Source: JAYQKL01 sp049889535 (lineage in GTDB: Bacteria; Pseudomonadota; Alphaproteobacteria; RS24). Taken from it: 64,000 bases of DNA. The notes beneath the pieces are model-generated. The model had not been told where the DNA came from. It was given only the letters and a program-made list of their open reading frames with translations, and did not search any database. Position numbers and translations under genes: made by a program. Shown piece after piece: positions 51,965-60,700 of this stretch; position 1 is the stretch's first letter, and each line of letters starts with the position of its first letter. The stretch is from contig JBMHDF010000010.1 of NCBI GenBank assembly GCA_049889535.1, forward strand, positions 6,871-70,870, given 5' to 3'.

Positions 51965-52914
51965 GTTTTTTTAAGGCAGTTTTGCACAAACTCAAAAATA
52001 TCCTGATTGGCGCGCTGTGAAATCGCGGCTTCTGGCATAAGTGTGTTAAAGCCGTGATAAGCACCTTTATAAATTCTTAAATCACACGCGCTGCCATCAG
52101 CTTGCATTTTTTCTGCATATTTTTTGTTTTCACTCAGAAATAAATCAAGGTCGCCAACGGGAATAATAGCTGGTGGCAGATTTGATAAATCCTGCGCGCG
52201 TGACGGTGCGGCGTAAATCTCCACATCATCTTGGCCAAAGGCCGCGCCCAAATAGGCTTGCCACCCAAATAAATTACTGGCGCGTGACCAAACATCTGTA
52301 TCGGGCGTTTTGTCACTGGCGGGTGCGATATTGGTGTCGTCCAACATAGGGAAAATCAACACTTGTCCAACTGGTTTGATATTTGTTTTATCGCGCAGGT
52401 AAAGGCCAAGCCCTGCGGCAAGCCCGCCACCCGCGCTGACGCCTGAAATGATGATGCGTTGCGGGTCGATAGAATATCTATCGGCGTGGTCGACAAGATA
52501 TTGCAACGCTTGCACACAATCCATTAAGGGGCCTGGATAAGGCGTTTCTGGGGCAAGTCGATATTCAACACTGGCGGTAAACATGCCAAGTTCCGAAGCA
52601 AATTTTAGTGTGTCAACATCACCTTGAGCGGCAGAGCCGAGAACAAAACCGCCACCATGAATAAAGAAATATAATGGCATGGGGGCAGCGCTTTGTTTGG
52701 GGCGCAATATCCGAATAGCAATCTCATGACCATCAGATGAGGGGGCGATAATTTCTTCTAACATCACATTGTCAGGAAGGGTGAGTTGGTCTTGCATAGA
52801 TTGCGTGATGGCCGCCATATTGGCACGCGTGCCAGCTAAATCATCAGCCAGATTAAGGTCATCACCTAAAACTTCTTTCATGGCGATTAGCGCAGTTGCA
52901 AGTTCAGCGTCCAT
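51961..52914 (-). CDS. Alpha/beta hydrolase, HSL-type esterase (second)
   Basis: A 317-residue esterase of the HSL family. The oxyanion motif is HGGGFVLGSA, the nucleophile Ser lies in GVSAGGGLAAG, the acid in PVGDLDLFLSE and the His in AYHGFNTL. The N-terminal helices are typical of this group. The gene is convergent with the HxlR gene and their ends overlap by four bases. It may cleave an ester for the neighbouring CoA ligase, but that is inferred from position. Confidence 0.9.
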   Translation of the reverse strand: MDAELATALIAMKEVLGDDLNLADDLAGTRANMAAITQSMQDQLTLPDNVMLEEIIAPSSDGHEIAIRILRPKQSAAPMPLYFFIHGGGFVLGSAAQGDVDTLKFASELGMFTASVEYRLAPETPYPGPLMDCVQALQYLVDHADRYSIDPQRIIISGVSAGGGLAAGLGLYLRDKTNIKPVGQVLIFPMLDDTNIAPASDKTPDTDVWSRASNLFGWQAYLGAAFGQDDVEIYAAPSRAQDLSNLPPAIIPVGDLDLFLSENKKYAEKMQADGSACDLRIYKGAYHGFNTLMPEAAISQRANQDIFEFVQNCLKKT

Positions 52915-53081
52915 TTTTCCCTCTTAACAATTTAAAGATTAACAACTTATATTTGACTTTATTCAGGAAGCCAGAGCAAGTCCAGCTATTCCCAAAATAG
53001 CCTTTTTAAAATTGGCAAGTTTTCAGAAACAGGTAAACTGATGGTCATAGATAATGAATATAACTGGAAAGGTGAGGGGAA

Positions 53082-54338
53082 ATGCGCGGATTTATTTTTA
53101 CTTTAATATTAATCTTAATGGCTGGGTCATCAACTCTTAGGGCTGACGAAACACGCATGCCTGATTTAAAAACACCACCTTACACTGTTGAGCAAGAAAA
53201 ATTGCTGCAATCATGGGAAGCTTTTTGTGAAACGCTTAAAGCGCAAGGTCAAAAGATTATCGAATATGATACAGGCAATCCAATTGATAGCGCGGAGGGG
53301 TTTCATTATCTAGCCATGTTAAGCGCCCTGACCATTGAACGTGTGCAGTTTACGCAAAATGTAAAATACCCGGTGCTGGTGCGTGCGATTGACCAGCATA
53401 AAAAAGTCGGTCTGGATTCGCCAGATAATAAATATTTTATGACGCGCTTTGACCCTGATGGTGACTATGTCATTAGGGGGCGGCGCGGCTCTGTTCCTTA
53501 TCTTGGGTTTCAGTTTAATATTGATGGTCGCGCTGTTGCCAACCTCAACCATAGTGAGATGGTTTTTGAGGATGATGGCACATTTGAGCTTTATCTGACC
53601 CGTGAAAAGCAGGGGCAGAATTGGCTGGCTCTACCAAAGGGGACAAATGGTCTTTATGTGCGTGAGATTTTTACACAATGGGACGCGCAAACGCCGTCAA
53701 CAATGTGGCTGGAAAGGCTTGATGAAATCCCTCCCGCTAAACAGCTGACCCCTGATGCAATGGCCAAAGAGTTTGACGAAATGAGCGCAAAAATTTCGCG
53801 CGATATTGTGTTTTGGCAGAAATATGTCGCGATGAGTCGCGACCGCGCCACTAATAAAATATCCGTGCCGCGCGAGACCAGCGCGCAAGGGGGAAGTCCG
53901 GATAATCTTTATAGTGGGGGCTATTTTGATTTGAAAGCTGATGAGGCTTTGTTGATAGAACTCACTCCTGTAGAGGCGGCATATTGGGCCACACAGCTTG
54001 GCAATATTTGGTTTCAGTCGCTGGATTATCAGCATGCGCAAACCAGTCTTAATTCTGAGCAGATAGTTCTGGATGAAGATGGCAAATTACGGCTTATTGT
54101 GGCACATCAGGATCCAGCTTATGCGAATTGGCTTGATACAAATGGGCGGCAAGAAGGCGTTATATATATGCGCTGGAATCGCGCCGAGACCCAGCCAGGT
54201 TCTATTTCAGCACGCGTTGTTAAATTCGACCAGCTGGATGATTATATGCCATCAAATGCGGCGCGTGTTTCGGCCAAGATGCGGGCGCAAGTGATTAACA
54301 AACGGTATCGCGCGGTGGCGCGCCGTTTTGCTGAATAA
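53082..54338 (+). CDS. Exported DUF1214-like protein
   Basis: A 418-residue protein with a signal peptide (about 1-21, ending STLRA/DE). DPDGDYVIRGRRGSVPYLGFQFN in the first half and ANWLDTNGRQEGVIYMRWNRAETQPG near the C-terminus resemble DUF1214-type proteins, a family of unknown function common in sphingomonads and other degraders of hydrophobic compounds. It is probably periplasmic. It is followed by an isolated membrane-protein gene and is not clearly part of an operon. Confidence 0.75.
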   Translation: MRGFIFTLILILMAGSSTLRADETRMPDLKTPPYTVEQEKLLQSWEAFCETLKAQGQKIIEYDTGNPIDSAEGFHYLAMLSALTIERVQFTQNVKYPVLVRAIDQHKKVGLDSPDNKYFMTRFDPDGDYVIRGRRGSVPYLGFQFNIDGRAVANLNHSEMVFEDDGTFELYLTREKQGQNWLALPKGTNGLYVREIFTQWDAQTPSTMWLERLDEIPPAKQLTPDAMAKEFDEMSAKISRDIVFWQKYVAMSRDRATNKISVPRETSAQGGSPDNLYSGGYFDLKADEALLIELTPVEAAYWATQLGNIWFQSLDYQHAQTSLNSEQIVLDEDGKLRLIVAHQDPAYANWLDTNGRQEGVIYMRWNRAETQPGSISARVVKFDQLDDYMPSNAARVSAKMRAQVINKRYRAVARRFAE

Positions 54339-54384
54339 GTCTTTCCAAAAAATTCAAGGAATATATGGAATTGACTTAAAATTT

Positions 54385-54396
54385 ATGACGCGTCAT
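54385..54396. promoter_or_regulatory. Perfect 12-bp palindrome upstream of the TIGR02206-like gene
   Basis: ATGACGCGTCAT lies 60 bases before the next start codon, just after a TTGACT that could be a -35 element. It may be an operator. Its CGTCAT half recurs a few bases downstream. Confidence 0.4.
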
Positions 54397-54455
54397 CATA
54401 TCGTCATAAAAAGTAAATAATGCATATATAATTTATGCGTGAAGAGGGTTGTGTG

Positions 54456-55172
54456 ATGTCGGCGTCAGTATTTGTTCTGTATGGATTTGAACATATTTTG
54501 ACGCTTATGATTTTGCTGGCCTGCTGGATTGGGATACCCTTTTTTTTCACAAAAGCATCAAAGCCAGCTCAAGATAAAATGGCGATTGGTCTCGGCGCGG
54601 CGCTCATTTTTCATGAGATTAACCAAGTCTTTAATGCCTTTATTATTGGTTTACCCTGGCAAGAAGCACTGCCTTTTCACATGTGCGATATGTCGGCATT
54701 GGCGATTGCGACTTATTTATTATCGGGTCAACGGCTCTTTTTTCTTCTGGCATATTTTTGGGGGCTGGGCGGCGCGGTGATGGCGGTCTTGCAGCCAGAT
54801 TTGGCTTATGGTTTTCCGCACCCTGCCTTTATGCCTTATTTTTCTGGGCATGGACTGATTGTTTTAGCTGTGCTTTATGCTTGCGCGGTGATGGGCGCGC
54901 GCCCTTATCTGAAAGATGTGGCGTGGGTGATAAAAATCAGCCTCATTTTAATGGTTGGTATTTATATACTTAATATTGTCTTAGGGGAGGGAGCTAATTT
55001 TTGGTATCTCAAACGCCATCCAGCTTCAGATAGTTTGATGAATTTCTTCCCCACCCCTCCCTGGCATATTGGCGCGCTTATTCCGCTGGCTGTTGTCGTT
55101 TTTTATGCAAGCTATACACCATATGTCTTATTGGATTGGCGGCAAAAGAAACGCGCAAAAAAAGAAGTTTAA
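54456..55172 (+). CDS. Integral membrane protein, TIGR02206-like (YwaF type)
   Basis: A 238-residue inner-membrane protein with about six or seven hydrophobic segments. LPFHMCDMSALAIATYLLSGQRLFFLLAYFWGLGGAVMAVLQPDL and FWYLKRHPASDSLMNFFPTPPWHI match the pattern of the TIGR02206/YwaF membrane proteins, whose function is not known. The ATG at 54456 has a GAAGAGGG box; the frame is open to 54435. It converges on the acyl-CoA dehydrogenase gene with six bases between stops. Confidence 0.82.
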   Translation: MSASVFVLYGFEHILTLMILLACWIGIPFFFTKASKPAQDKMAIGLGAALIFHEINQVFNAFIIGLPWQEALPFHMCDMSALAIATYLLSGQRLFFLLAYFWGLGGAVMAVLQPDLAYGFPHPAFMPYFSGHGLIVLAVLYACAVMGARPYLKDVAWVIKISLILMVGIYILNIVLGEGANFWYLKRHPASDSLMNFFPTPPWHIGALIPLAVVVFYASYTPYVLLDWRQKKRAKKEV

Positions 55173-55178
55173 CGCGCT

Positions 55179-56321
55179 CTATAACCCCATTTGCTTGACG
55201 GCTAAATCGCGCATGATTTCTTCAGAGCCACCGCCAATCGCCATGACTTTAACCTCGCGATAAATGCGCTCAACCGCATTGCCGCGTAAATATCCTGCGC
55301 CGCCATAAATCTGCATGGCATCACTGGCAATGGCCTCTAAATTGGTGGAGCAGAAAAATTTGGCTTTGGTGATTTCTGCTACTTGCGACACATCGCGATT
55401 CATGGCTTCGCAAATATTTGCTAAATAGGCATACATGGCGTCAATTTTTGCCGACATATCGGCCAGTTTGTGTCTGATGACTTGGTGCGATATTAGTTTT
55501 TCGCCAAAAGTTTCGCGGTCTTGCGCATAGCTGATGCACTCTTCATAAAGCCGCATGCTCATGCCCAGCATCATGCCATTTAACCACATACGCTCATAAT
55601 TGAAATTATCCATAATGGCGTAAAAGCCTTTATTTTCTTCGCCCATTAAATGGTCGGCGGGTATTCGGCAATCATCAAAATACAAAACCGCCGTATCTGA
55701 CGACCACCAGCCCATTTTGCGCTCAATCGCGGTGCGGGTGAAGCCCGGTGTGTCGGCATCAACAAAAAACAGTGAAACACCGCCCATGCCTTCGCCTCCT
55801 GTGCGGGCGGCAATCACAAAATAGGAGGCTTGCATGCCGCCTGTGATGAACATTTTTTGGCCGTTTAACACCCATTCATTGCCATCGCGTTTGGCAGTGG
55901 TTTTAATGCGCGCAACATCTGACCCGCCGCCCGGTTCTGTGACCCCAAGTGAGCCGCCTTTGCGGCCAGAAAGCAATTCGGGCAGGCTGCGCATTTTGAT
56001 TTCTTCATGTGCCAATTCAGTGAGGGGTTTGAGCATAATTGAACGTGCACCTACTGTAATGGAAACACCCCCCGCAGCGGCGCGACCCATTTCAATGGCC
56101 GCAGCAAGACGCATATGCATATCGTCAAAACCCAGACCGCCATATTTTTCATCAATATCAAAACCAAAAAGCCCTAGCGCGCACATTTTTTCATTTATTT
56201 CGTGCGGATAGCTGCCCGCTTCTTCCCACGCATCAATATTTGGCCAAACTTCGGCTTCCATAAATTTTTTAACACTATCGTGAAATGCCAGACGCTCTTC
56301 TGTTTCATATGGATTGAACAT
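55179..56321 (-). CDS. Acyl-CoA dehydrogenase
   Basis: A 380-residue flavoprotein that makes the alpha-beta double bond in acyl-CoA thioesters. Family motifs are GSLGVTEPGGGSDVARIKTTA, WVLNGQKMFITGG, QVIRHKLADMSAKIDAM and DAMQIYGGAGYLRGNAVERIYREVK, where the catalytic Glu region and adenine contact lie. It is divergent from the AtuA-like gene and is the natural candidate for the citronellyl-CoA (AtuD-like) or isovaleryl-CoA (LiuA-like) dehydrogenase step of the adjacent cluster. The chain-length preference cannot be told by eye. Confidence 0.92.
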   Translation of the reverse strand: MFNPYETEERLAFHDSVKKFMEAEVWPNIDAWEEAGSYPHEINEKMCALGLFGFDIDEKYGGLGFDDMHMRLAAAIEMGRAAAGGVSITVGARSIMLKPLTELAHEEIKMRSLPELLSGRKGGSLGVTEPGGGSDVARIKTTAKRDGNEWVLNGQKMFITGGMQASYFVIAARTGGEGMGGVSLFFVDADTPGFTRTAIERKMGWWSSDTAVLYFDDCRIPADHLMGEENKGFYAIMDNFNYERMWLNGMMLGMSMRLYEECISYAQDRETFGEKLISHQVIRHKLADMSAKIDAMYAYLANICEAMNRDVSQVAEITKAKFFCSTNLEAIASDAMQIYGGAGYLRGNAVERIYREVKVMAIGGGSEEIMRDLAVKQMGL

Positions 56322-56423
56322 TCAATTTCCCCCTAAAATTTTTGTTCCTCATTAAGTCTAATCAGCCTTAAGTGACTTTACAAGCATAAGCCTGCACCTA
56401 TAAGCTTGAAGGTGGAGGGAAGT

Positions 56424-58241
56424 ATGACCAAAACCATTCGTATTGCTGGTGCTACTGGATATTGGGGTGACTCAATGATGGCCACGCAGCAATTCTTGTC
56501 TGATGGCAATGTGGATTATATCGTTTTTGATTTTCTAGCTGAAATCACTATGTCAATCATGGCGCGCGCGCGCCAAGCTCGTCCTGAAATGGGATACGCC
56601 ACCGATTTTATCAGTGGTGTTTTGAAACCTCATTTAAAAGAAATTGCGACACAAAATATTAAAATTATTTCCAATGCTGGCGGTGTGAATCCAGGCGCTT
56701 GTGCTGAGGCGGCGCGGGCGCTGGCAAAAGAGCAATGTGTGGATGTTAAAATTGCGGTGGTTACAGGGGATGATTTAATGCCGCAAAAGCAAGCATTGGC
56801 GGATGATGGTTATATAGATATGTTTTCGGGCGCTCCGTTTCCGCCGGTTGATGATTTAGTGAGTATGAATGCTTATTTAGGCGCCTTCCCAATTGCACAG
56901 GCTTTGGCGGATGGCGCGGATATTATAATTACTGGTCGTTGCGTGGACAGCGCGGTTACTTTGGGCGCATGCGTGCATGAGTTTGGCTGGGCAGCAGATG
57001 ATTTTGATGCGTTGGCGGCGGCCTCATTAGCGGGGCATATTATTGAATGTGGTCCGCAGGCGACGGGCGGTAATTTTACCGATTGGCGCGAGGTGCCGCA
57101 TATTGAGGATATTGGCTATCCGTTTATTGATATTGATGCCTCAGGGGCGTTTACTGTTTCAAAACCTGCGCAGACGGGTGGGTTGGTCTCAGTGGGGACA
57201 GTCAGCGAACAAATGCTTTATGAAATCGGTGACCCGCAAGCGTATCATTTGCCCGATGTGTGTTGTGATTTCTCAGCTGTCAGCATCACCCAAACCGCAC
57301 CGGATTGCGTGCGTGTTACTGGTGCAAAAGGCTACCCGCCTTCGTCTGATTATAAAGTCAGCGCAACCTATTTTGATGGATTTCGGGCGGGGACAATGTT
57401 GGCATTTATCGGATTGGAAGCGGCTGAAAAAGCTCAAGCTTTTGCTGATGCGTGTTTGGCGCGCTCAGAGAAAATTTTTCGAGCGCAAAATTTAGGTGGG
57501 TTTGAGGAGACCAATATCGAAATTATTGGTGCGGCCAGCCATCATGGCGCATTTTCCAAACATCAAAACGCCGATATGGATAATCAGGAAGTGGTGTTAA
57601 AGCTGGCCATCAAACATGCTGATAAAACTGCGGCAGGCCTTTTTTTAAAAGAAGTTAGTGGCATGGCGCTGGCAACCCCTGCTGGCTTGACCATGTTTGC
57701 GGGCGCGCGGCCAAAGTCGTCTCCGATTGTCCGGTTATTTTCATTTCTAATTGAGAAGTCGAAGCTTGAAATTGTTCTTGATGACGGCGCGCAAAGCAAA
57801 GTTTTTAATGTGCTTTCTGCTTCTTCTTCTGCGCCAGCCATCACGCCACCAGCGCCGCCACTGGGAATCACAGCGCATACAGATATGGTTGAGGTGCCGC
57901 TTGTAAAGCTGGCTTGGGGGCGCTCTGGGGATAAGGGAGATAAGGCTAATATTGGTATTATTGCCCGCCAGCCGGATTATTTGCCCTATATTTGGGCGGC
58001 GCTTGATGAGCCAGTGGTCGCATCACGCTTCGCTCATTTTATCAGCGCATCGGATACGACAACACAGGCTGTAAAAAGATATTATTTGCCAGGAAGTCAT
58101 GCGATAAATTATTTAATTGATAATGTTTTGGGCGGCGGTGGCATGGCGAGTTTGCGCAATGACCCGCAAGGAAAATCCTATGCTCAAATTTTATTGAATC
58201 ACCCGGTTGCGGTGCCAAAAGAAATGGCGGAGACATTATAA
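56424..58241 (+). CDS. AtuA-like (DUF1446) protein of the acyclic terpene utilisation cluster
   Basis: A 605-residue cytoplasmic protein of the AtuA/DUF1446 family. IRIAGATGYWGDSMMATQQFLSDGNVDYIVFDFLAEITMSIMARARQ is its usual opening, and the C-terminal block LVKLAWGRSGDKGDKANIGIIARQPDYLP belongs to the associated C-terminal domain. In Pseudomonas the atuA gene is needed for growth on citronellol and geraniol, but its reaction is not known. The ATG at 56424 has GGAGGG three bases upstream; a TTG frame start at 56406 is less likely. It opens a five-gene operon, with its stop overlapping the next start as TAATG. Confidence 0.9.
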   Translation: MTKTIRIAGATGYWGDSMMATQQFLSDGNVDYIVFDFLAEITMSIMARARQARPEMGYATDFISGVLKPHLKEIATQNIKIISNAGGVNPGACAEAARALAKEQCVDVKIAVVTGDDLMPQKQALADDGYIDMFSGAPFPPVDDLVSMNAYLGAFPIAQALADGADIIITGRCVDSAVTLGACVHEFGWAADDFDALAAASLAGHIIECGPQATGGNFTDWREVPHIEDIGYPFIDIDASGAFTVSKPAQTGGLVSVGTVSEQMLYEIGDPQAYHLPDVCCDFSAVSITQTAPDCVRVTGAKGYPPSSDYKVSATYFDGFRAGTMLAFIGLEAAEKAQAFADACLARSEKIFRAQNLGGFEETNIEIIGAASHHGAFSKHQNADMDNQEVVLKLAIKHADKTAAGLFLKEVSGMALATPAGLTMFAGARPKSSPIVRLFSFLIEKSKLEIVLDDGAQSKVFNVLSASSSAPAITPPAPPLGITAHTDMVEVPLVKLAWGRSGDKGDKANIGIIARQPDYLPYIWAALDEPVVASRFAHFISASDTTTQAVKRYYLPGSHAINYLIDNVLGGGGMASLRNDPQGKSYAQILLNHPVAVPKEMAETL

Positions 58242-59863
58242 TGCCTGTTTTTGACTCGAAATTGAACACGCAAGCTGACAGCTACAAACGCAATTTTGAT
58301 GAGCAAATGGCGCGTCTGACATTATTGCGGGCTTTGGAAGAAAAAGCCAAAGCCGCATCTGAAAAAAGGCGCCCGCGCTTTGAAGAGCGCAATCAACAAA
58401 CCCCGCGCGACCGTGTGGCGCTTTTGCTGGATCCGGGCATGCCATTTTTACCACTTTATAATATGGCTGGATTTTGTGTTGATGACCCAGATCCTGAAAC
58501 AAGTATTCCGGGCGGTTCGGTCATTACAGGGATTGGTTTTGTCAATGGCGTGCGGGTGATGGTGGCTGCTGATGATAGCGGCATCAATGCTGGTGCCGTG
58601 ACTGAAATGGGCTTTCGTAAATTATTGCGTGCGATTGAAATTGCCCATCAAAATAAACTGCCATTTATTCATTTGGTGGAAAGTGCCGGCGCAAATTTAA
58701 TGGCTTATAAGGTTGAGCTATGGGCCAATGCGGGCAGCGTGTTTTATATGTTAGCCAAAAATAGCGCGGCGGGCTTGCCAACCATGACAGTTTTGCATGG
58801 CCCATCAACGGCAGGCGGCGCTTATATGCCGGGCATGTCGGATTATAATGTTGGGGTAAAAAATAATGGTATGGCGGCTTTGGGCGGTGCGGCTTTGGTG
58901 CAAGCGGCGACAGGTGAAATAGCCGATGAGCGCGAACTTGGTGGCTCTGAAATGCATGCCGCCAAAACAGGTTTGATGGAATATCTGGCTGAAGATGATG
59001 TTGATGGTATTCGTCAAATTCGAGATGTCGTCGGGTCGCTTGGTTGGAACGAGCATTGCCCGCGCCCGCCCGCGCGCGATATGAAAGAGCCGCGCTATGC
59101 GGCTGATGAAATTCTGGGCCTCGTGCCTGTGGATTATAAAGTGCCTTATGAAGCGCGGGAGTTGATTGCGCGTTTAGTAGATGATTCTGACTTCACCGAT
59201 TTTAAGGCTCGCTATGGCCCAAATTTGGTGTGTGTGCAGGCAAAAATTTTCGGTCAGCCTGTGGCGCTGATTGCCAATAATGGGCCAATGGGCCCTGATG
59301 AAGCGGCAAAGGGCGCGCATTTTTATCAAATTGTTGACCAGTCTAACCACCCATTGATTTTCTTGCACAATATCACTGGCTATATGGTCGGCACGGAATA
59401 TGAGCAGGCGGGCATGATTAAGCATGGCGCAAAAATGATTCAAGCAGCTTCTAATATTCGGGTTCCGAAAATTTCATTTCATGTCGGCGCGAGTTTTGGG
59501 GCAGGCAATTATGGCATGGCGGGTTTTGGTTATGACCCGGATTTTCTTTTTGCTTGGCCTGCAGCTCGCAGCGGGGTGATGAGTGGTGAGTCGGCGGCTG
59601 GCACAATGGAAACAGTGGCGACTAATATTGCAAAACGCAAGGGAACAGATGTTGATGTCACCGCAATGGAAAAACAAAAACAGGCCATTATGGATTTGTT
59701 CACGCCTCAAGAGGACGCATTTTATACTTCAGGGCGCATGCTCGATAATGGCGTGATTGACCCACGCGACACGCGCAAAGTGATTGGTTTTATTTTGCAA
59801 ATGATTTGGGAGCGTGAACACAGAAAACTTCAACCAAACGCCTTTGGTGTTGGGCGTATGTAG
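58241..59863 (+). CDS. Acyl-CoA carboxylase, carboxyltransferase (beta) subunit
   Basis: A 540-residue carboxyltransferase that moves CO2 from carboxybiotin to an acyl-CoA. FVNGVRVMVAADDSGINAGAVTEMG, GPSTAGGAYMPGMSDYNVGVKN and GASFGAGNYGMAGFGYDPDFLFAWPAARSGVMSGESAAGTM are conserved in methylcrotonyl- and geranyl-CoA carboxylases. The neighbouring AtuA-like gene favours geranyl-CoA (AtuC-like) over 3-methylcrotonyl-CoA (LiuB-like), but I cannot decide from sequence. It acts together with the biotin subunit at 60701. Confidence 0.92.
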   Translation: MPVFDSKLNTQADSYKRNFDEQMARLTLLRALEEKAKAASEKRRPRFEERNQQTPRDRVALLLDPGMPFLPLYNMAGFCVDDPDPETSIPGGSVITGIGFVNGVRVMVAADDSGINAGAVTEMGFRKLLRAIEIAHQNKLPFIHLVESAGANLMAYKVELWANAGSVFYMLAKNSAAGLPTMTVLHGPSTAGGAYMPGMSDYNVGVKNNGMAALGGAALVQAATGEIADERELGGSEMHAAKTGLMEYLAEDDVDGIRQIRDVVGSLGWNEHCPRPPARDMKEPRYAADEILGLVPVDYKVPYEARELIARLVDDSDFTDFKARYGPNLVCVQAKIFGQPVALIANNGPMGPDEAAKGAHFYQIVDQSNHPLIFLHNITGYMVGTEYEQAGMIKHGAKMIQAASNIRVPKISFHVGASFGAGNYGMAGFGYDPDFLFAWPAARSGVMSGESAAGTMETVATNIAKRKGTDVDVTAMEKQKQAIMDLFTPQEDAFYTSGRMLDNGVIDPRDTRKVIGFILQMIWEREHRKLQPNAFGVGRM

Positions 59864-59882
59864 AGCATATAGAGGGTGTCAG

Positions 59883-60680
59883 ATGGTTTTTGAAACAATT
59901 GCACTAGAAATTGAAGGTGATTGGGCCACTTTAACGCTGAATCGGCCGGATGCGCGCAATGCCATGTCGGATGAATTGGTTGACGAAATGCACATTGCGC
60001 TCGACCAATTGGCACATGCTTCTGATGTGCGCGGGGTTACATTTCGGGGCGCGGGCGATATTTTTTGCGCGGGCGGCGATTTAAAAGGGTTTCAAAAAAA
60101 CTTTCAGGTTGGGCGCACGGCTGAACAGGTGAAGCAAAGCAGCGTGATTATCGGCGAAATGTTTTACAAAATCCGAAATTTACCGCAGGTTACAGTTTTT
60201 TTATTGCATGGCGCCGCGGTGGCTGGTGGTCTGGGCATGGCTTGTGCGGGTGACATGGTGATCGCGGTCTCTGGTACGAAAATGGGTCTGAGCGAAACAT
60301 CTATCGGCATTGTGCCAGCTCAAATTGCCCCTTATGTGGTTGAGCGTGTTGGCGGGTTTAAGGCGCGTTATATTATGTTGACCTCAAAACGGTTCACTGC
60401 TGATGAGGGGGCCAATTATGGTCTGGTTGATTTTTTAGAAACTGACATGGCCGCTGCCGAAACCCGTTTGGCAGAGATTAAAAACGAGGTCCGCAATTGT
60501 GCGCCCATTGCCAATGCTGGGACAAAAACCTTGCTCGAGGAAACCAAAAAACGCAGCCTTAAGGATATGATTGATTATTCTGCACAAGCTTTTGTCGATA
60601 GTGTGCGGGGTGATGAGGGTAAGGAGGGTGTTGCGTCTTTTCTAGAAAAACGCAAGCCCTACTGGGTGCCAAAAGATTAG
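59883..60680 (+). CDS. Enoyl-CoA hydratase/isomerase family protein
   Basis: A 265-residue crotonase. LTLNRPDARNAMSDELVDEM opens the fold, FRGAGDIFCAGGDLKGF gives the first oxyanion-hole block, and AAVAGGLGMACAGDMVIA and GLSETSIGIVPAQIAPYVVERVG follow. Its position between carboxyltransferase and biotin subunits matches AtuE (isohexenylglutaconyl-CoA hydratase) and LiuC (methylglutaconyl-CoA hydratase). The ATG at 59883 has GAGGG six bases upstream; the frame extends into the preceding gene to 59814. Confidence 0.92.
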   Translation: MVFETIALEIEGDWATLTLNRPDARNAMSDELVDEMHIALDQLAHASDVRGVTFRGAGDIFCAGGDLKGFQKNFQVGRTAEQVKQSSVIIGEMFYKIRNLPQVTVFLLHGAAVAGGLGMACAGDMVIAVSGTKMGLSETSIGIVPAQIAPYVVERVGGFKARYIMLTSKRFTADEGANYGLVDFLETDMAAAETRLAEIKNEVRNCAPIANAGTKTLLEETKKRSLKDMIDYSAQAFVDSVRGDEGKEGVASFLEKRKPYWVPKD

Positions 60681-60700
60681 CCAAAACTGAAGAGGGTATA

